Shown here: in pieces, positions 26,166-34,813 of the stretch | How positions within the stretch are numbered: position 1 is the stretch's first letter | Layout of the letters: each line of letters begins with the position of its first letter | NCBI RefSeq assembly: GCF_000425805.1 | Contig: NZ_AUED01000001.1 | Location: forward strand, 310,001 to 374,000 | Reading direction: 5' to 3' | Source of the DNA: Pseudomonas vranovensis DSM 16006 | GTDB taxonomy: Bacteria; Pseudomonadota; Gammaproteobacteria; Pseudomonadales; Pseudomonadaceae | Length of the DNA: 64,000 nt | Translations under genes and position numbers: made by a program | Notes under the pieces: model-generated | Database searches by the model: none | What the model was told of the DNA's origin: nothing | Seen by the model: the letters and a program-made list of their open reading frames with translations, nothing else

Positions 26166-26780
26166 TCAGCGCTGGGCGAACGCCAGGTTCAGGCCCAGGC
26201 CGGCAAAGGATGCCGCAAAACTGCGGCGCAGCCAGTTCTGCACCTGCGGCGACTCGATCACCGCGCGGCGGAACAGGTTGGCCAGCAGGCCGTACAACAT
26301 GAACACCACCAACGTCATGAGCATGAACACCCCGCTGAGGCTGAGCATCTGCGCGGTCACCGAGCCACCCTGCTGGGTGATGAACTGGGGTAGGAATGCC
26401 AGGAAGAAAATGGTCAGCTTGGGGTTGAGGATGTTCAACAGGCCCGCCCGCAGCATCAGGCTGCCAGCGCTGCCGACCTTGGTGTTGCTGTCGACGGCAA
26501 AGGCCGAGCGGTCGCGCCAGGTGGCGTAGGCCAGGTACAGCAGGTAGGCGACGCCCGCGAACTTCAGCGCCTGGAAGGCCAGGGCACTGGTGTGCAGGAT
26601 TGCCGACAGCCCGAGGATCGAGGCCAGCAAGTGCGGGACGATCCCGGCGGTGCAACCGAGCGCCGTGTACAGGCTGGCACGCGTGCCGGCCACCAGGGCG
26701 GTGGAGATGGTCAGGATCACACCGCTACCGGGGATCAGCACGACGATCAGGGAGGTAATGAGAAAATCCAGGCTTGGCAT
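26166..26780 (-). CDS. LysE-family exporter
   Basis: A 204-residue inner-membrane protein with six helices, LysE/RhtB type. Family pattern MPSLDFLITSLIVVLIPGSG, with the conserved 'PGP/PGSG' loop at the end of helix 1, and LLNILNPKLTIFFLAFLPQF (the NPK block) in the middle. Such proteins export amino acids or their analogues. ATG 26780 has GGAG 9 nt upstream; the in-frame ATG at 26795 overlaps that site. Transcribed into the FAD monooxygenase gene. Confidence 0.9.
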   Translation of the reverse strand: MPSLDFLITSLIVVLIPGSGVILTISTALVAGTRASLYTALGCTAGIVPHLLASILGLSAILHTSALAFQALKFAGVAYLLYLAYATWRDRSAFAVDSNTKVGSAGSLMLRAGLLNILNPKLTIFFLAFLPQFITQQGGSVTAQMLSLSGVFMLMTLVVFMLYGLLANLFRRAVIESPQVQNWLRRSFAASFAGLGLNLAFAQR

Positions 26781-26899
26781 TGTGTTGCGCTCCATGCACG
26801 CAGGGGGAAAGACACTCCCCCAAGTGTAAGACGGCCCACAGGATTTGCGCGCCGGTCGTCGGCACGAGTGCGCGCGGATGGAGGTGCAGGGTGATCTGG

Positions 26900-26930
26900 A
26901 TTAGTATGAATTATTCATATCCGATCTAAT
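26900..26930. promoter_or_regulatory. Palindromic operator/promoter of the RES module
   Basis: TATGAA-TTA-TTCATA (26905-26919) is a perfect inverted repeat, flanked by ATTAG (26900-26904) and CTAAT (26926-26930), also inverted. It lies just 14 nt before the antitoxin-like start and overlaps a TATGAA-like -10 sequence. It is a good site for autorepression by the first gene product. Confidence 0.55.
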
Positions 26931-26944
26931 CATGCGGAGGTCCC

Positions 26945-27577
26945 ATGAACCGCCGGACCGATCCTAAGCAGCAGCAGCGGCAGCGCGAAGCCGAAAAAGT
27001 CGTCGCCGTGGCCCTTGCCCAGGCCAGCCCGCGCGAGGCAGATGCCATTGCCGAAACCTTTGCCAGCATTGCCGGGTTCGTCAAAGACCTGGTTGGTCGC
27101 CAGCACCGGCAGGCGCTGGAGTCCATCGTCGAGGCCCTGGTACCCAAGGTGCCGCCCACGCCCACCGCGCTCAAGGAGGCTGCGATGCTGGCCCAGGCGC
27201 GTACGGCAGTGCTGGAGAGCGGCGAGTGGCTGACCGCGGCGCAGATCGCCGGGCTTGCCGGGTTCAGCCTGAGCAACCCCAGCGCCCAACCCAACAAATG
27301 GAAGCGTGAAGGGGCGATCTTTGCCTTGCGCCACCATGGTGTGGATTACTTTCCGGCCTATGGCCTGGACGCTGCCGGCGGCTACCGGCCGTTGAAAGCC
27401 ATGGCCCCGGTGCTGGAGCGGTTTGGCGAGCATAAAGACAGCTGGGGCCTGGCCTACTGGTTCATGTCGGCCAACAGCTTTCTGGCGGGACAGCGTCCGC
27501 TGGACCTGCTGGCCCGGGAGCCTGACCGGGTACTTGCCGCTGCCGAGGATGAGCTGCAGGTTGTAGCCCATGGCTGA
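26945..27577 (+). CDS. Antitoxin-like DNA-binding protein of a RES module
   Basis: A 210-residue protein. The N-terminal part (about 1-75) is helical and charged (QQQRQREAEKVVAVALAQAS). The central part has a possible HTH (WLTAAQIAGLAGFSLSNPSA, about 98-118). The C-terminal part resembles MbcA/ParS/Xre antitoxins that block RES toxins (MSANSFLAGQRPLDLLAREP, about 175-195). It is larger than usual for such an antitoxin (about 120-150 residues). Its stop overlaps the RES gene start by 8 nt. A palindromic operator precedes it. Antitoxin and autorepressor role inferred. Confidence 0.72.
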   Translation: MNRRTDPKQQQRQREAEKVVAVALAQASPREADAIAETFASIAGFVKDLVGRQHRQALESIVEALVPKVPPTPTALKEAAMLAQARTAVLESGEWLTAAQIAGLAGFSLSNPSAQPNKWKREGAIFALRHHGVDYFPAYGLDAAGGYRPLKAMAPVLERFGEHKDSWGLAYWFMSANSFLAGQRPLDLLAREPDRVLAAAEDELQVVAHG

Positions 27578-28220
27578 TACGCCGCAGCCGCCAGACAGGC
27601 TGCAGCTATCGACCCTGACCTGGGCGGCGGGTACGCCGATTCATCGGGTACACCTCGATTGCTATGGCGCTGACCAATTCAATCCAGGCCTTCGGGGCAA
27701 TGCGCGTTTCAGTCCGATTCGTGATGTGCATGGACGGCCGATTCCGACGTTGTACGGTGGCACCAGTTTCGATTGTGCGGCGATGGAGACGGTGTTTCAT
27801 GACGTGCCCTTTGTGGCCGGGTTCAAAACCTATGACAAGGGCAAGCTGGTGGGGCAGCAACATTCGTTGCTGCACTGCGGGCAGGATTTGTTGTTGGTGG
27901 ATCTGGGTAGCAAGGCGCTGCGCAAGCTGGGGGTGCCGCGCAAGGTGTTGATCGATACCGAGAAGGATCAGTATCCGTTGACGCGGCTGTGGGCCGAAGC
28001 GATTCACAGGCAATGCGCTGAGGTGCAGGGGTTGTGCTGGACGTCGCGCCAGGATGACAGTGCGCGGGCGTTGATGTTGTTCGGGGATCGGGTTGGGGCT
28101 GCAACGCTGGTCCAGCAGGGAGAGGGGCGTAGCCTGTTGGCTGATAGTGCGGTGTATCTGCAGGTGCTGGGGTTGGCGGAGCTGATTGGGGTGTTGCTGG
28201 TGGCGGGGCGGGTGGGTTGA
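27570..28220 (+). CDS. RES-domain NAD+-degrading toxin
   Basis: A 216-residue RES-family protein. The core block is HRVHLDCYGADQFNPGLRGN, ARFSPIRDVHGRPIPTLYGG and TSFDCAAMETVFHDV. It has Arg residues (R26, R46), Glu73 and a Ser at 159 (CWTSRQ) in the positions where the family carries its Arg-Glu-Ser catalytic set. RES toxins (MbcT, Res of P. putida) degrade NAD+ by phosphorolysis or hydrolysis and stop growth until the antitoxin binds. It is read from a start inside the antitoxin-like gene. Confidence 0.82.
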   Translation: MADTPQPPDRLQLSTLTWAAGTPIHRVHLDCYGADQFNPGLRGNARFSPIRDVHGRPIPTLYGGTSFDCAAMETVFHDVPFVAGFKTYDKGKLVGQQHSLLHCGQDLLLVDLGSKALRKLGVPRKVLIDTEKDQYPLTRLWAEAIHRQCAEVQGLCWTSRQDDSARALMLFGDRVGAATLVQQGEGRSLLADSAVYLQVLGLAELIGVLLVAGRVG

Positions 28221-28265
28221 TCCGTACCACGCGGCCAGGGGCCCTACCTTCGCTGTGCTCTTGCT

Positions 28266-28398
28266 GTGTGGGGGAGCGGATTCATCCGCGATCGGCCGCG
28301 CCGCTGCCGTAATGCAGGCAACACCGAATGTGCAGGCTGGACAGGCTTCTCGCGGGGCAAGCCCGCTCCTACTGGTACGAGCGGGCTTGCCCCGCGAT
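28266..28398. repeat. REP cluster (one variant plus an inverted pair)
   Basis: TGTGGGGGAGCGGATTCATC with CGCGA (about 28266-28293) is a variant REP. Then TCGCGGGGCAAGCCCGCTC (28350-28368) and GAGCGGGCTTGCCCCGCGA (28379-28397) form perfect 19-bp arms with loop CTACTGGTAC, the paired-REP (BIME-like) form. The pair may stop transcription from the RES operon. Confidence 0.8.
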
Positions 28399-28411
28399 TC
28401 GGCCTTGTGTG

Positions 28412-28600
28412 TTTAACCATTGTTGAGGGTGATGCGCAGTCACCTTTGCGCCCTTACGGCGCCTTACTTCTTCAGTCGAAAAAAAGTAGGCAGAATTCTC
28501 GCCCCACCAGGGGCTCTACGCTGCGCGACACCTCCGTTCGGCCCTTCTGGTCAACGGGGCCGGACGATCAAAGTCAAGAGCACAATTCGCTGTGCTCTGG
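28412..28600. repeat. Gene-free stretch with probable decayed intergenic repeat
   Basis: No gene is supported. The words CCCTTACGGCGCCTTACTTC, TTCAGTCGAAAAAAAGTAGG and CTACGCTGCGCGACA are of a type seen scattered in Pseudomonas and Xanthomonas intergenic regions. Short ORFs through it are low complexity and lack ribosome sites. Repeat status is my recollection of the pattern, not a computed match. Confidence 0.4.
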
Positions 28601-28611
28601 CCCGCGATGGT

Positions 28612-28839
28612 TTACTCCGCCTTGCCCCGCACGATACGGCCGCTCTTGATTTCGTCGGCATACGCGTGAAGCTTGTCGGAGTCTTTATACAGCCGGTTCA
28701 TCAAGTGCAACACGGCCACCACATCGACGCCGTCGATGCGTTCGGCCAGTTTGCTGATTTCACCCGCTGTGCGCTCAAGGTTCGAGGCGACGCTCTTGAG
28801 GTCGCGCTTGAGTTCAGCAGACGATTTTTTCAGGCCCAT
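28612..28839 (-). CDS. Hypothetical small protein at the end of the formate dehydrogenase operon
   Basis: A 75-residue basic/helical protein (MGLKKSSAELKRDLKSVASN, then LERTAGEISKLAERIDGVDV) with heptad-like Leu/Ile/Ala spacing, so a coiled coil or bundle is likely. GAGG sits 7 nt before the ATG. It begins 24 nt after the fdhE stop on the same strand. I do not recognise a family. No signal peptide or helix for the membrane. Confidence 0.6.
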   Translation of the reverse strand: MGLKKSSAELKRDLKSVASNLERTAGEISKLAERIDGVDVVAVLHLMNRLYKDSDKLHAYADEIKSGRIVRGKAE

Positions 28840-28863
28840 GGGAAACCTCTGTGGTGGGCGATA

Positions 28864-29772
28864 TCAACCCGGAAATAGAAACGGACTGATGCCACTACGC
28901 CCGTACCCTTCACGTTCCACCTCGGCATCCAGCGCCAGGGACGCCAGGTCGTCGGCCAGCAGTTCCTGGTCGCGGTCCTTTTCCGGGTAGAAGACTTTCA
29001 GGTAACTGTGACAGTCGTTGCAGCTTTCAGCCTTGAACGCGGCATCCTGACGGTCCAGCGACCAGTAGTCCAGCGCGCCGGTGCCTTCGCAGTTGCTGCA
29101 CTTGACCCGCACCATGTGCCAACGGCACTCGCACAGGCTGCACTGCAGGTACCGCAAGCCGGCCTGGGCGCCGGTCATCACTACACTGGCCACCGGCGCG
29201 CTGGCGCACACCGGGCAGTGCTGGCGCTGTTCACCCAACGCGGCGCTGGCCGACGCGGGCAGGGCACTGGCCAGTTGGGTGAAGTACAGCGACAGCGCCG
29301 CCCACACAAACAGTGCCTGGCCACTGCCGACCTGCTCGAAGTCGCCCGTCAGCAAGGCACTGGCCAGGTCTTCCAGTTGTTCGGGGCTGTGCTCGCGAAG
29401 GCTGTCGAGGGTAGCGCGCACTGCCGGGTTGGCGTCGGCGTGCAAGTGATCGATCAAGCCGTGCAACAACGTTTGCCAGTACCGATCACGGGGGTAATCG
29501 GCGTTGTCGAGGGGGGGCTGGCCTGTGCCCAGTCGTTCAGCCAGACCCGTCACCAGCGCCGACGGCAACGGTATGTGTTCAAGCAACTGTTGCTGGGCCT
29601 GGGCCAGTTGCGCGCAAAAGTCGAGGTAGTCGCCCATGGCATGGCCCTGCGCCAGTTGGCGCAGGCGCGCGGCACGCTTGCTGTAGCGCTTCTTGAGTGC
29701 AGGAAGCAGTACGGCAACGATCTCGTTGACGCCGCCGGTGGGCGTTTGCACCGGGGTCATGTGGATGCTCAT
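28864..29772 (-). CDS. fdhE: Formate dehydrogenase accessory protein FdhE
   Basis: A 302-residue cytoplasmic maturation protein. Four Cys-x-x-Cys pairs in the C-terminal half (CPVCASAP, CSLCECRWH, CSNCEGTG, CNDCHSY) match the FdhE rubredoxin-like iron/zinc fold. FdhE is needed for activity of respiratory formate dehydrogenases-N and -O. The start overlaps the stop of fdnI by 4 nt, so it is the last recognised gene of the fdn operon. Confidence 0.93.
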   Translation of the reverse strand: MSIHMTPVQTPTGGVNEIVAVLLPALKKRYSKRAARLRQLAQGHAMGDYLDFCAQLAQAQQQLLEHIPLPSALVTGLAERLGTGQPPLDNADYPRDRYWQTLLHGLIDHLHADANPAVRATLDSLREHSPEQLEDLASALLTGDFEQVGSGQALFVWAALSLYFTQLASALPASASAALGEQRQHCPVCASAPVASVVMTGAQAGLRYLQCSLCECRWHMVRVKCSNCEGTGALDYWSLDRQDAAFKAESCNDCHSYLKVFYPEKDRDQELLADDLASLALDAEVEREGYGRSGISPFLFPG

Positions 29773-30413
29773 GGTTTGCTCCCTGGCTTGTCCTGCTTGC
29801 TGATCTGGCGGTACCAGCGGTCATGGTGGGTCTTGGCCCAGGCGCGGCTGACGTAGCCGGTGACCATGCCGCGGATCGAGCCTTTGACCCAGAACGCGAG
29901 GTAGGCATGGCCAATGATCAGCAGGATCAGGGCAATACCGGCCAGGGCGTGTACCAGCAAGCCGATGCGAATGGCCGGGATGCTGAACAGCGGCGCGAAA
30001 TAAGGCCGCCAGATCACCACGCCGCTGAGCAGCAAGAGGCTGATCAGGCCCATGATTCCCCAGAACAGCACCTTCTGCCCGGCGTTGTACTTGCCGATGT
30101 TCAGCGCCGGGTCATGTTTGCCGGCCAGTACCTGCTTGACGTTCTTGAACCACTGCACGTCCTCGCGTTCGGGCAGGTTGTAGCGCACAAAGCGCACGAA
30201 CAGGAACATCAGCAGCACGAACACCACGACCCCGAAGAACGGGTGGAGGATACGCGCCAGTTGCGGGGTGCCGAACACCGCGTTCAGGCCGTTGAACGAG
30301 GGGAAGAACCACGACAGGCCAGACAACGCCACGGCAAAGAAGCAGATCACCATGAACCAGTGGCAGGCGCGGTCGATGAAGCGAGTGCGCAGGATCAGTT
30401 TGTCGGTGTTCAT
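29769..30413 (-). CDS. fdnI: Formate dehydrogenase gamma subunit (cytochrome b556)
   Basis: A 214-residue membrane cytochrome with four helices (first [20 protein letters not shown], with a His haem ligand). Later haem-ligand His are in [34 protein letters not shown]. It anchors the beta subunit and passes electrons to quinone. The ATGA overlap with fdnH and the overlap with fdhE show one operon. The fdoI name would be equally proper. Confidence 0.92.
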   Translation of the reverse strand: MNTDKLILRTRFIDRACHWFMVICFFAVALSGLSWFFPSFNGLNAVFGTPQLARILHPFFGVVVFVLLMFLFVRFVRYNLPEREDVQWFKNVKQVLAGKHDPALNIGKYNAGQKVLFWGIMGLISLLLLSGVVIWRPYFAPLFSIPAIRIGLLVHALAGIALILLIIGHAYLAFWVKGSIRGMVTGYVSRAWAKTHHDRWYRQISKQDKPGSKP

Positions 30414-31306
30414 GCGTGGGTGTCCTCCTCACGTTTCTCGTCCGCTTCGTCGACCTCGTTGGGGCCCACGCCGATGTAGTGGAACAGGGTGCCGGCCAGG
30501 GTGGCGAAGAACGCAGCCGCGGCCACCGGTTTCATCCAGCCTTTCCAGCCCTGGATGGCGGTGCTGATGCGCGGGTCGGTCGGCAGCTTGTGGTACAGCT
30601 GCGGTTTGTCGGCGTGCTGCAGTACGTACACCACATGGGTGCCGCCCACGCCTTGCGGGTCGTAGATACCGGCGCCGGCAAAGCCGCGGCCCTGCAGTTC
30701 GGTGACCCGCTCACTGGCCTGGTGCAGCATGTCCTGCTTGCTGCCGAAGTTGATCGCACCGGTGGGGCAGGTCTTGACGCATGCAGGCTCCTGGCCGACC
30801 GAAACGCGGTCCACGCACAGGGTACATTTGTAGGCCTTGTTGTCTTTCTGGCTGATGCGCGGCACATCGAACGGGCAACCGGCGATGCAGTAGCCGCAGC
30901 CGATGCAGTGCTCGGACTGGAAGTCGACGATGCCGTTGGCGTACTGGATGATCGCCCCCGGTTGCGGGCAGGCTTTCAAACAGCCGGGGTCGGCGCAGTG
31001 CATGCAGCCGTCCTTGCGGATCAGCCATTCGAGCTTGCCGCTTTCGTCTTCGACTTCGTCGAAGCGCATCAGCGTCCAGGTCTCGGCAGACAGGTCCGCC
31101 GGGTTGTCGTACACGCCAACGTTGTGGCCGACTTCGTCACGCAGGTCGTTCCACTCGTTGCACGCCACCTGGCAAGCCTTGCAGCCGATGCAGATGCTCA
31201 CGTCGATCAGCTTGGCAACTTCAGCCTGGTGATCGCGGGTGTGTGGCGCCGGGGTCAGCACGCTGGTGGCCGAGCGGCGGACGATGTCTTGGGATTGCAT
31301 GGACAT
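30410..31306 (-). CDS. fdnH: Formate dehydrogenase beta subunit (four [4Fe-4S] clusters)
   Basis: A 298-residue ferredoxin-type subunit. Four cysteine motifs: [11 protein letters not shown] (near 44), [24 protein letters not shown], and CTLCVDRV...CVKTC, each binding a [4Fe-4S] cluster. A C-terminal membrane helix ([20 protein letters not shown]) anchors it on the periplasmic face, as in E. coli FdnH. ATG 31306 has GAGGG upstream; an in-frame ATG at 31330 lies inside fdnG coding sequence. The gap to fdnG is 10 nt. Confidence 0.93.
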   Translation of the reverse strand: MSMQSQDIVRRSATSVLTPAPHTRDHQAEVAKLIDVSICIGCKACQVACNEWNDLRDEVGHNVGVYDNPADLSAETWTLMRFDEVEDESGKLEWLIRKDGCMHCADPGCLKACPQPGAIIQYANGIVDFQSEHCIGCGYCIAGCPFDVPRISQKDNKAYKCTLCVDRVSVGQEPACVKTCPTGAINFGSKQDMLHQASERVTELQGRGFAGAGIYDPQGVGGTHVVYVLQHADKPQLYHKLPTDPRISTAIQGWKGWMKPVAAAAFFATLAGTLFHYIGVGPNEVDEADEKREEDTHA

Positions 31307-31316
31307 GGTTTCGCCC

Positions 31317-34300
31317 TCAGACCTTTTCAATGTTCACGAGAAATGCCTTGTACTCCGGCGTCTGGGTGTTCGAGTCGCCGATGCCCGGGGTCAGGGTGTT
31401 GGCCAAGAAGCCCTTGCGGGTGGCGCCCTCGTAACCCCAGTGGCAAGGGATGCCGATGGTGTCGACATCCTGGCCGTTCACCGCCAGCCGGCGGATACGC
31501 TTGGTCACCACGGCCTTGGCCTTGATGTAGCCGCGCTGGGTGGTCACCTTGACCGTGTCGCCCTGAACGATGCCTTTGTCATTGGCCAGTTTTTCGCCGA
31601 TCTCGATGAACTGCTCGGGCTGGACGATGGCGTTCAGCCGCGCGTGTTTGGTCCAGTGACGGAACAGCTCGGTGATCGAGTAGGTGGTGGCCACGTAGGG
31701 GAAGTCTTCGCGCTTGCCCATGCGCTTGCGGTCGCTTTCGTACACCCGCGCCGTAGGGCTGTAGGTAACGTTCGGGTGCAAGGGGTTGTTCGCCAGCGGG
31801 CTTTCGGTCGGCTCGTAATGCTCGGGGAACGGCCCGTCGTTCAGGGCGCCGACCGAGAACAGCCGGCCCAGGCCTTCGGGCAGCATGATGAACGGATTGA
31901 CCTTGCCGCCGGGGGCGGCGTTGATGGCGAAGTCGGGTACATCGACGCCACTCCAGCGCTGGCCGTCCCAGCCAATCAACTTGCGTTTCGGGTCCCACGG
32001 GTTGCCCTGGGGGTCGGCCGAGGCGCGGTTGTAGAGAATGCGTCGGTTCTGCGGCCAGGCCCAGGCCCAGCCCGGCGTGCAGCCCAGGCCGCTGTCGGCA
32101 TTGTCGCGCCGGGCCATCTGGTTGCCCTGTTCGGTCCAGGAGCCGGCAAAGATCCAGTTGAAGCACTGGGTGCTGCCGTCATCGCGCAACTGCGAAAAAT
32201 CGCTGAGCAACTGGCCCTTGCGCAAGATCAGCTGGCCTTGCTCGTCGTGCAGGTCGGCCAGGGCGCGGCCGTTGGACTCCTTGGCCACTTCTTCGGGCTT
32301 GGGGTCGAACGGGTCGGCGTAGTCCCAGGCCATGTTGAGAATCGGAGCCGGGTTGGCACCGCCTTCTTTCTCATACAACGCGCGGATTTTCATGAACAGG
32401 TGGCCGAGGATCTTGCCATCGTGCCAGGCCTCGCCGGGCGGTGCGGCGCCTGCCCAATGCCACTGCAGCCAGCGCCCGGAGTTGACGATCGAGCCGTCTT
32501 CCTCGGCGAAACAAGAGGAGGGCAGGCGGAACACTTCGGTCTGGATCGCGGCAGTGTCGACATCGTGCTGCTCGCCGTGGTTCTGCCAGAAGCTCGACGT
32601 TTCGGTGGCCAGCGGGTCGATGATCACCAGGAACTTGAGCTTGGCCAGCGCCGCCTGGGCCTTGTTCTTGTCGGGGAAGGCCGCCACCGGGTTGAAGCCC
32701 TGGGCGATGTAGCCGTTGACCTTGCCCTCGAACATGCGGTTGCTGTAGTTGAGCACGTCGTAGCTGTCGTCCCATTTGGGCAGCCAGTCGAAACCCCAGT
32801 CGTTGTCTTTGGTGGCCTTGTCGCCCCACAGGCTCTTCATCAGGCTGATGAAGAACTTGGGTGTGTGCTTGTAGTAGTTGACCTGGTCTTCCAGCAGCGC
32901 CGTGGGGGTGGTCTGCTTGAGGTAAGTGGCCAGCGTGGTCTGCTCGTCGGAGGGCAGGTTCATGTAGCCGGGCAGGCGCAGCGACAGCAGGCCAAGGTCG
33001 GTGTAGCCCTGGATGTTGGAGTGGCCGCGCAGGGCGTTCACCCCGCCACCGGCCATGCCGATGTTGCCCAACAGCAGCTGGATCATGCCCGAGCCGCGGA
33101 TCATCTGCGCACCGTTGGTGTGGTGGGTCCAGCCCAGGGCATAGAGGAAAGTGGCGGTGCGGTCGGGCACGCAAGTGCTGGCCAGGATCGCGCAGATCTC
33201 GAGGAAGTCCTCCTTGGGTGTACCGCAGATGTTAGTGACCACCTCGGGGGTGTAGCGGCTGACATGGGCCTTGAGCAGGTTCCACACGCAGCGCGGGTGG
33301 CTCAGGGTCAGGTCGCGCTTGGCATGGCCTTTTTCATCCAGCTCGTAGGTCCATGAGCTGCGGTCGTAACTGCGCTTGCCGGCATCGTAGCCGCTGAACA
33401 GGCCGTCGTCGAAGTGGTAGTCCTCGCGCACGATAAGGCTGGCATTGGTGTAGTGGCGCACGTACTCGTGCTGGACCTTGTCGTGGCTGATCAGGTAGTT
33501 GACCACGCCCATCAGGAAGGTCACGTCGGAGCCAGCGCGGATCGGCGAGTAGATGTCGGCCACCGCGGCGCTGCGGTTGAAGCGCGGGTCGACGACAATG
33601 ACCTTGGCGCCGTTGCGAATCTTCGCCTCGATCACCCACTTGAAGCCTACCGGGTGTGCCTCGGCCGGGTTGCCACCCATGATCAGCACCACGTTGGCGT
33701 TCTTGATGTCGACCCAGTTGTTGGTCATCGCGCCACGGCCGAAGGTCGGCGCCAGGGCCGACACGGTCGGTGCGTGGCAGACCCTGGCCTGGCTGTCGGT
33801 GCCAAGAATCCCCAGGGCGCGGGTGAAGCGCTGGTCCAGCGAGCCGGTTTCGCTGCTGGCGGCCGAGGAGCAGAGCATGCCGGTGCTCAACCAGCGGTTG
33901 ACCGTGGTGCCCTTGGCGTTCTTCTCGATGAAATTGGCGTCGCGGTCGTCCTTCATCAACCGGGCAATGCGCTCAATCGCATGGTCCCAGGTGATGCGCT
34001 GCCATTTATCCGAACCGGGCGCGCGGTATTCGGGGAACAGGAGGCGCTGCTCGCTGTGGACGTAGTCCACCAGGCCCGCGCCCTTGGGGCACAACGAACC
34101 ACGGCTGACCGGGTGATCCGGGTCGCCTTCGATGTGGAAGATACGTGCCTTGGCGTTCTTGGCGCCGTCGCCGAGGCTGTACATGAGAATCCCGCAGCCC
34201 ACCGAGCAGTAGGTGCAGTTGTTGCGGGTTTCCTTGGCGCGCAGCAGCTTGTACTGGCGCGACTGCGTGGCCTGGGCCATGCCGGGGGCAAAGCCCAGGG

Positions 34301-34367
34301 AGGCACAGGTGGCAGTGGCGACACCGGCGGTGCAGAGCTTGAAGAACTGGCGTCTGCCGAGTCCCAT
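31317..34367 (-). CDS. fdnG: Formate dehydrogenase catalytic (alpha) subunit with Cys in place of Sec
   Basis: A 1016-residue molybdenum bis-MGD enzyme, the length of E. coli FdnG. Twin-arginine signal at the N-terminus (RRQFFK, then cleavage about residue 33). Cluster-binding [15 protein letters not shown] and GSLCPKGAG follow. The active-site codon is TGC (complement of 33777-33779; Cys197 in [10 protein letters not shown]), where E. coli FdnG has selenocysteine at 196. Nearby [17 protein letters not shown] matches exactly in register. So it is a cysteine variant that needs no selenium machinery; no selA/selB are in the window. ATG 34367 follows TAAGGAG. The operon continues into fdnH, fdnI and fdhE. 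Confidence 0.95.
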   Translation of the reverse strand: MGLGRRQFFKLCTAGVATATCASLGFAPGMAQATQSRQYKLLRAKETRNNCTYCSVGCGILMYSLGDGAKNAKARIFHIEGDPDHPVSRGSLCPKGAGLVDYVHSEQRLLFPEYRAPGSDKWQRITWDHAIERIARLMKDDRDANFIEKNAKGTTVNRWLSTGMLCSSAASSETGSLDQRFTRALGILGTDSQARVCHAPTVSALAPTFGRGAMTNNWVDIKNANVVLIMGGNPAEAHPVGFKWVIEAKIRNGAKVIVVDPRFNRSAAVADIYSPIRAGSDVTFLMGVVNYLISHDKVQHEYVRHYTNASLIVREDYHFDDGLFSGYDAGKRSYDRSSWTYELDEKGHAKRDLTLSHPRCVWNLLKAHVSRYTPEVVTNICGTPKEDFLEICAILASTCVPDRTATFLYALGWTHHTNGAQMIRGSGMIQLLLGNIGMAGGGVNALRGHSNIQGYTDLGLLSLRLPGYMNLPSDEQTTLATYLKQTTPTALLEDQVNYYKHTPKFFISLMKSLWGDKATKDNDWGFDWLPKWDDSYDVLNYSNRMFEGKVNGYIAQGFNPVAAFPDKNKAQAALAKLKFLVIIDPLATETSSFWQNHGEQHDVDTAAIQTEVFRLPSSCFAEEDGSIVNSGRWLQWHWAGAAPPGEAWHDGKILGHLFMKIRALYEKEGGANPAPILNMAWDYADPFDPKPEEVAKESNGRALADLHDEQGQLILRKGQLLSDFSQLRDDGSTQCFNWIFAGSWTEQGNQMARRDNADSGLGCTPGWAWAWPQNRRILYNRASADPQGNPWDPKRKLIGWDGQRWSGVDVPDFAINAAPGGKVNPFIMLPEGLGRLFSVGALNDGPFPEHYEPTESPLANNPLHPNVTYSPTARVYESDRKRMGKREDFPYVATTYSITELFRHWTKHARLNAIVQPEQFIEIGEKLANDKGIVQGDTVKVTTQRGYIKAKAVVTKRIRRLAVNGQDVDTIGIPCHWGYEGATRKGFLANTLTPGIGDSNTQTPEYKAFLVNIEKV

Positions 34368-34813
34368 GGGTATCTCCTTATTTTTTAGCGGCTGCACAAA
34401 GCCACAGGCATGGGCATGCCCGGCAACAAGGCGTCGCAAGCGCAGTTGGCTGGGGTGAGGTCACGATTGGTTGCAGGCCCTGTCTGGCGCAGGGCTCGGA
34501 TGACGCGGATGCGCGGTAGTGTATTCCCTTACTGAATGTATGGGCTAATCAAGGCTGTCGATGAGCCTATCGAGCAAATCTATCAAAGCATTTTTTACCA
34601 AGGCTTGATCTATCGCCTGGCCAACTGTTTGCCAGGCAACAGCAGATCCACACATCGCCTGTAATCCGAACAATGGTTTAACCGGCAATGGCGTGCCAAC
34701 TACCCGTAAACAAAGGGTTTTAAAGGTTGGCACGGTCGCTGCAACAGCCCTCTTCGAGATTGACTATACCAATAGAAACTCGCCTATTTTTTAATCAGGT
34801 GGGGAGCAAGACC
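34368..34813. promoter_or_regulatory. Divergent regulatory region of fdn operon and the organosulfur cluster
   Basis: A 446-nt gene-free stretch, richer in A+T than its surroundings. It must hold the fdnG promoter (left) and the receptor promoter (right). A near-consensus sigma-54 promoter lies at 34728-34743. An inverted repeat CGTGCCAAC (34692-34700)/GTTGGCACG (34726-34734) embraces its -24 element. An unsupported 62-codon ORF crosses the stretch on the minus strand and has been left out. Confidence 0.6.
34728..34743 (+). promoter_or_regulatory. Sigma-54 promoter
   Basis: TGGCACG (34728-34734), four nt, CTGCA (34739-34743). GG at 34729-34730 and GC at 34741-34742 are separated by exactly 10 nt. 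The -24 half is perfect; the -12 half has one change (CTGCA for TTGCA). It lies 70 nt before the TTG start of the receptor gene, which matches the SfnR-like sigma-54 activator encoded in the same cluster. Confidence 0.7.

Noticed and set aside
24762..26393. 543-codon plus-strand frame over the FAD monooxygenase and LysE genes
   Set aside because: Antisense frame; both real genes have conserved motifs on the minus strand.
28266..28878. Two plus-strand ORFs (127 and 152 codons) over the repeat stretch and the small minus-strand gene
   Set aside because: They read through REPs and the antisense of the 75-codon gene; no ribosome site.
31239..33356. 705-codon plus-strand frame inside the formate dehydrogenase gene
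   Set aside because: Antisense of the fdnG coding region, which aligns closely with its family.
33777..33779. Possibility of a selenocysteine TGA in fdnG
   Set aside because: The codon is TGC on the coding strand, so no recoding is needed; the frame is open throughout.
34684..34700. Leftward sigma-54 promoter using the mirror arm GTTGGCACG
   Set aside because: GG and GC are 9 rather than 10 nt apart, which breaks the required spacing.
34545..34733. 62-codon minus-strand ORF between fdnG and the receptor
   Set aside because: No ribosome site and it covers the sigma-54 promoter region; composition gives no domain.
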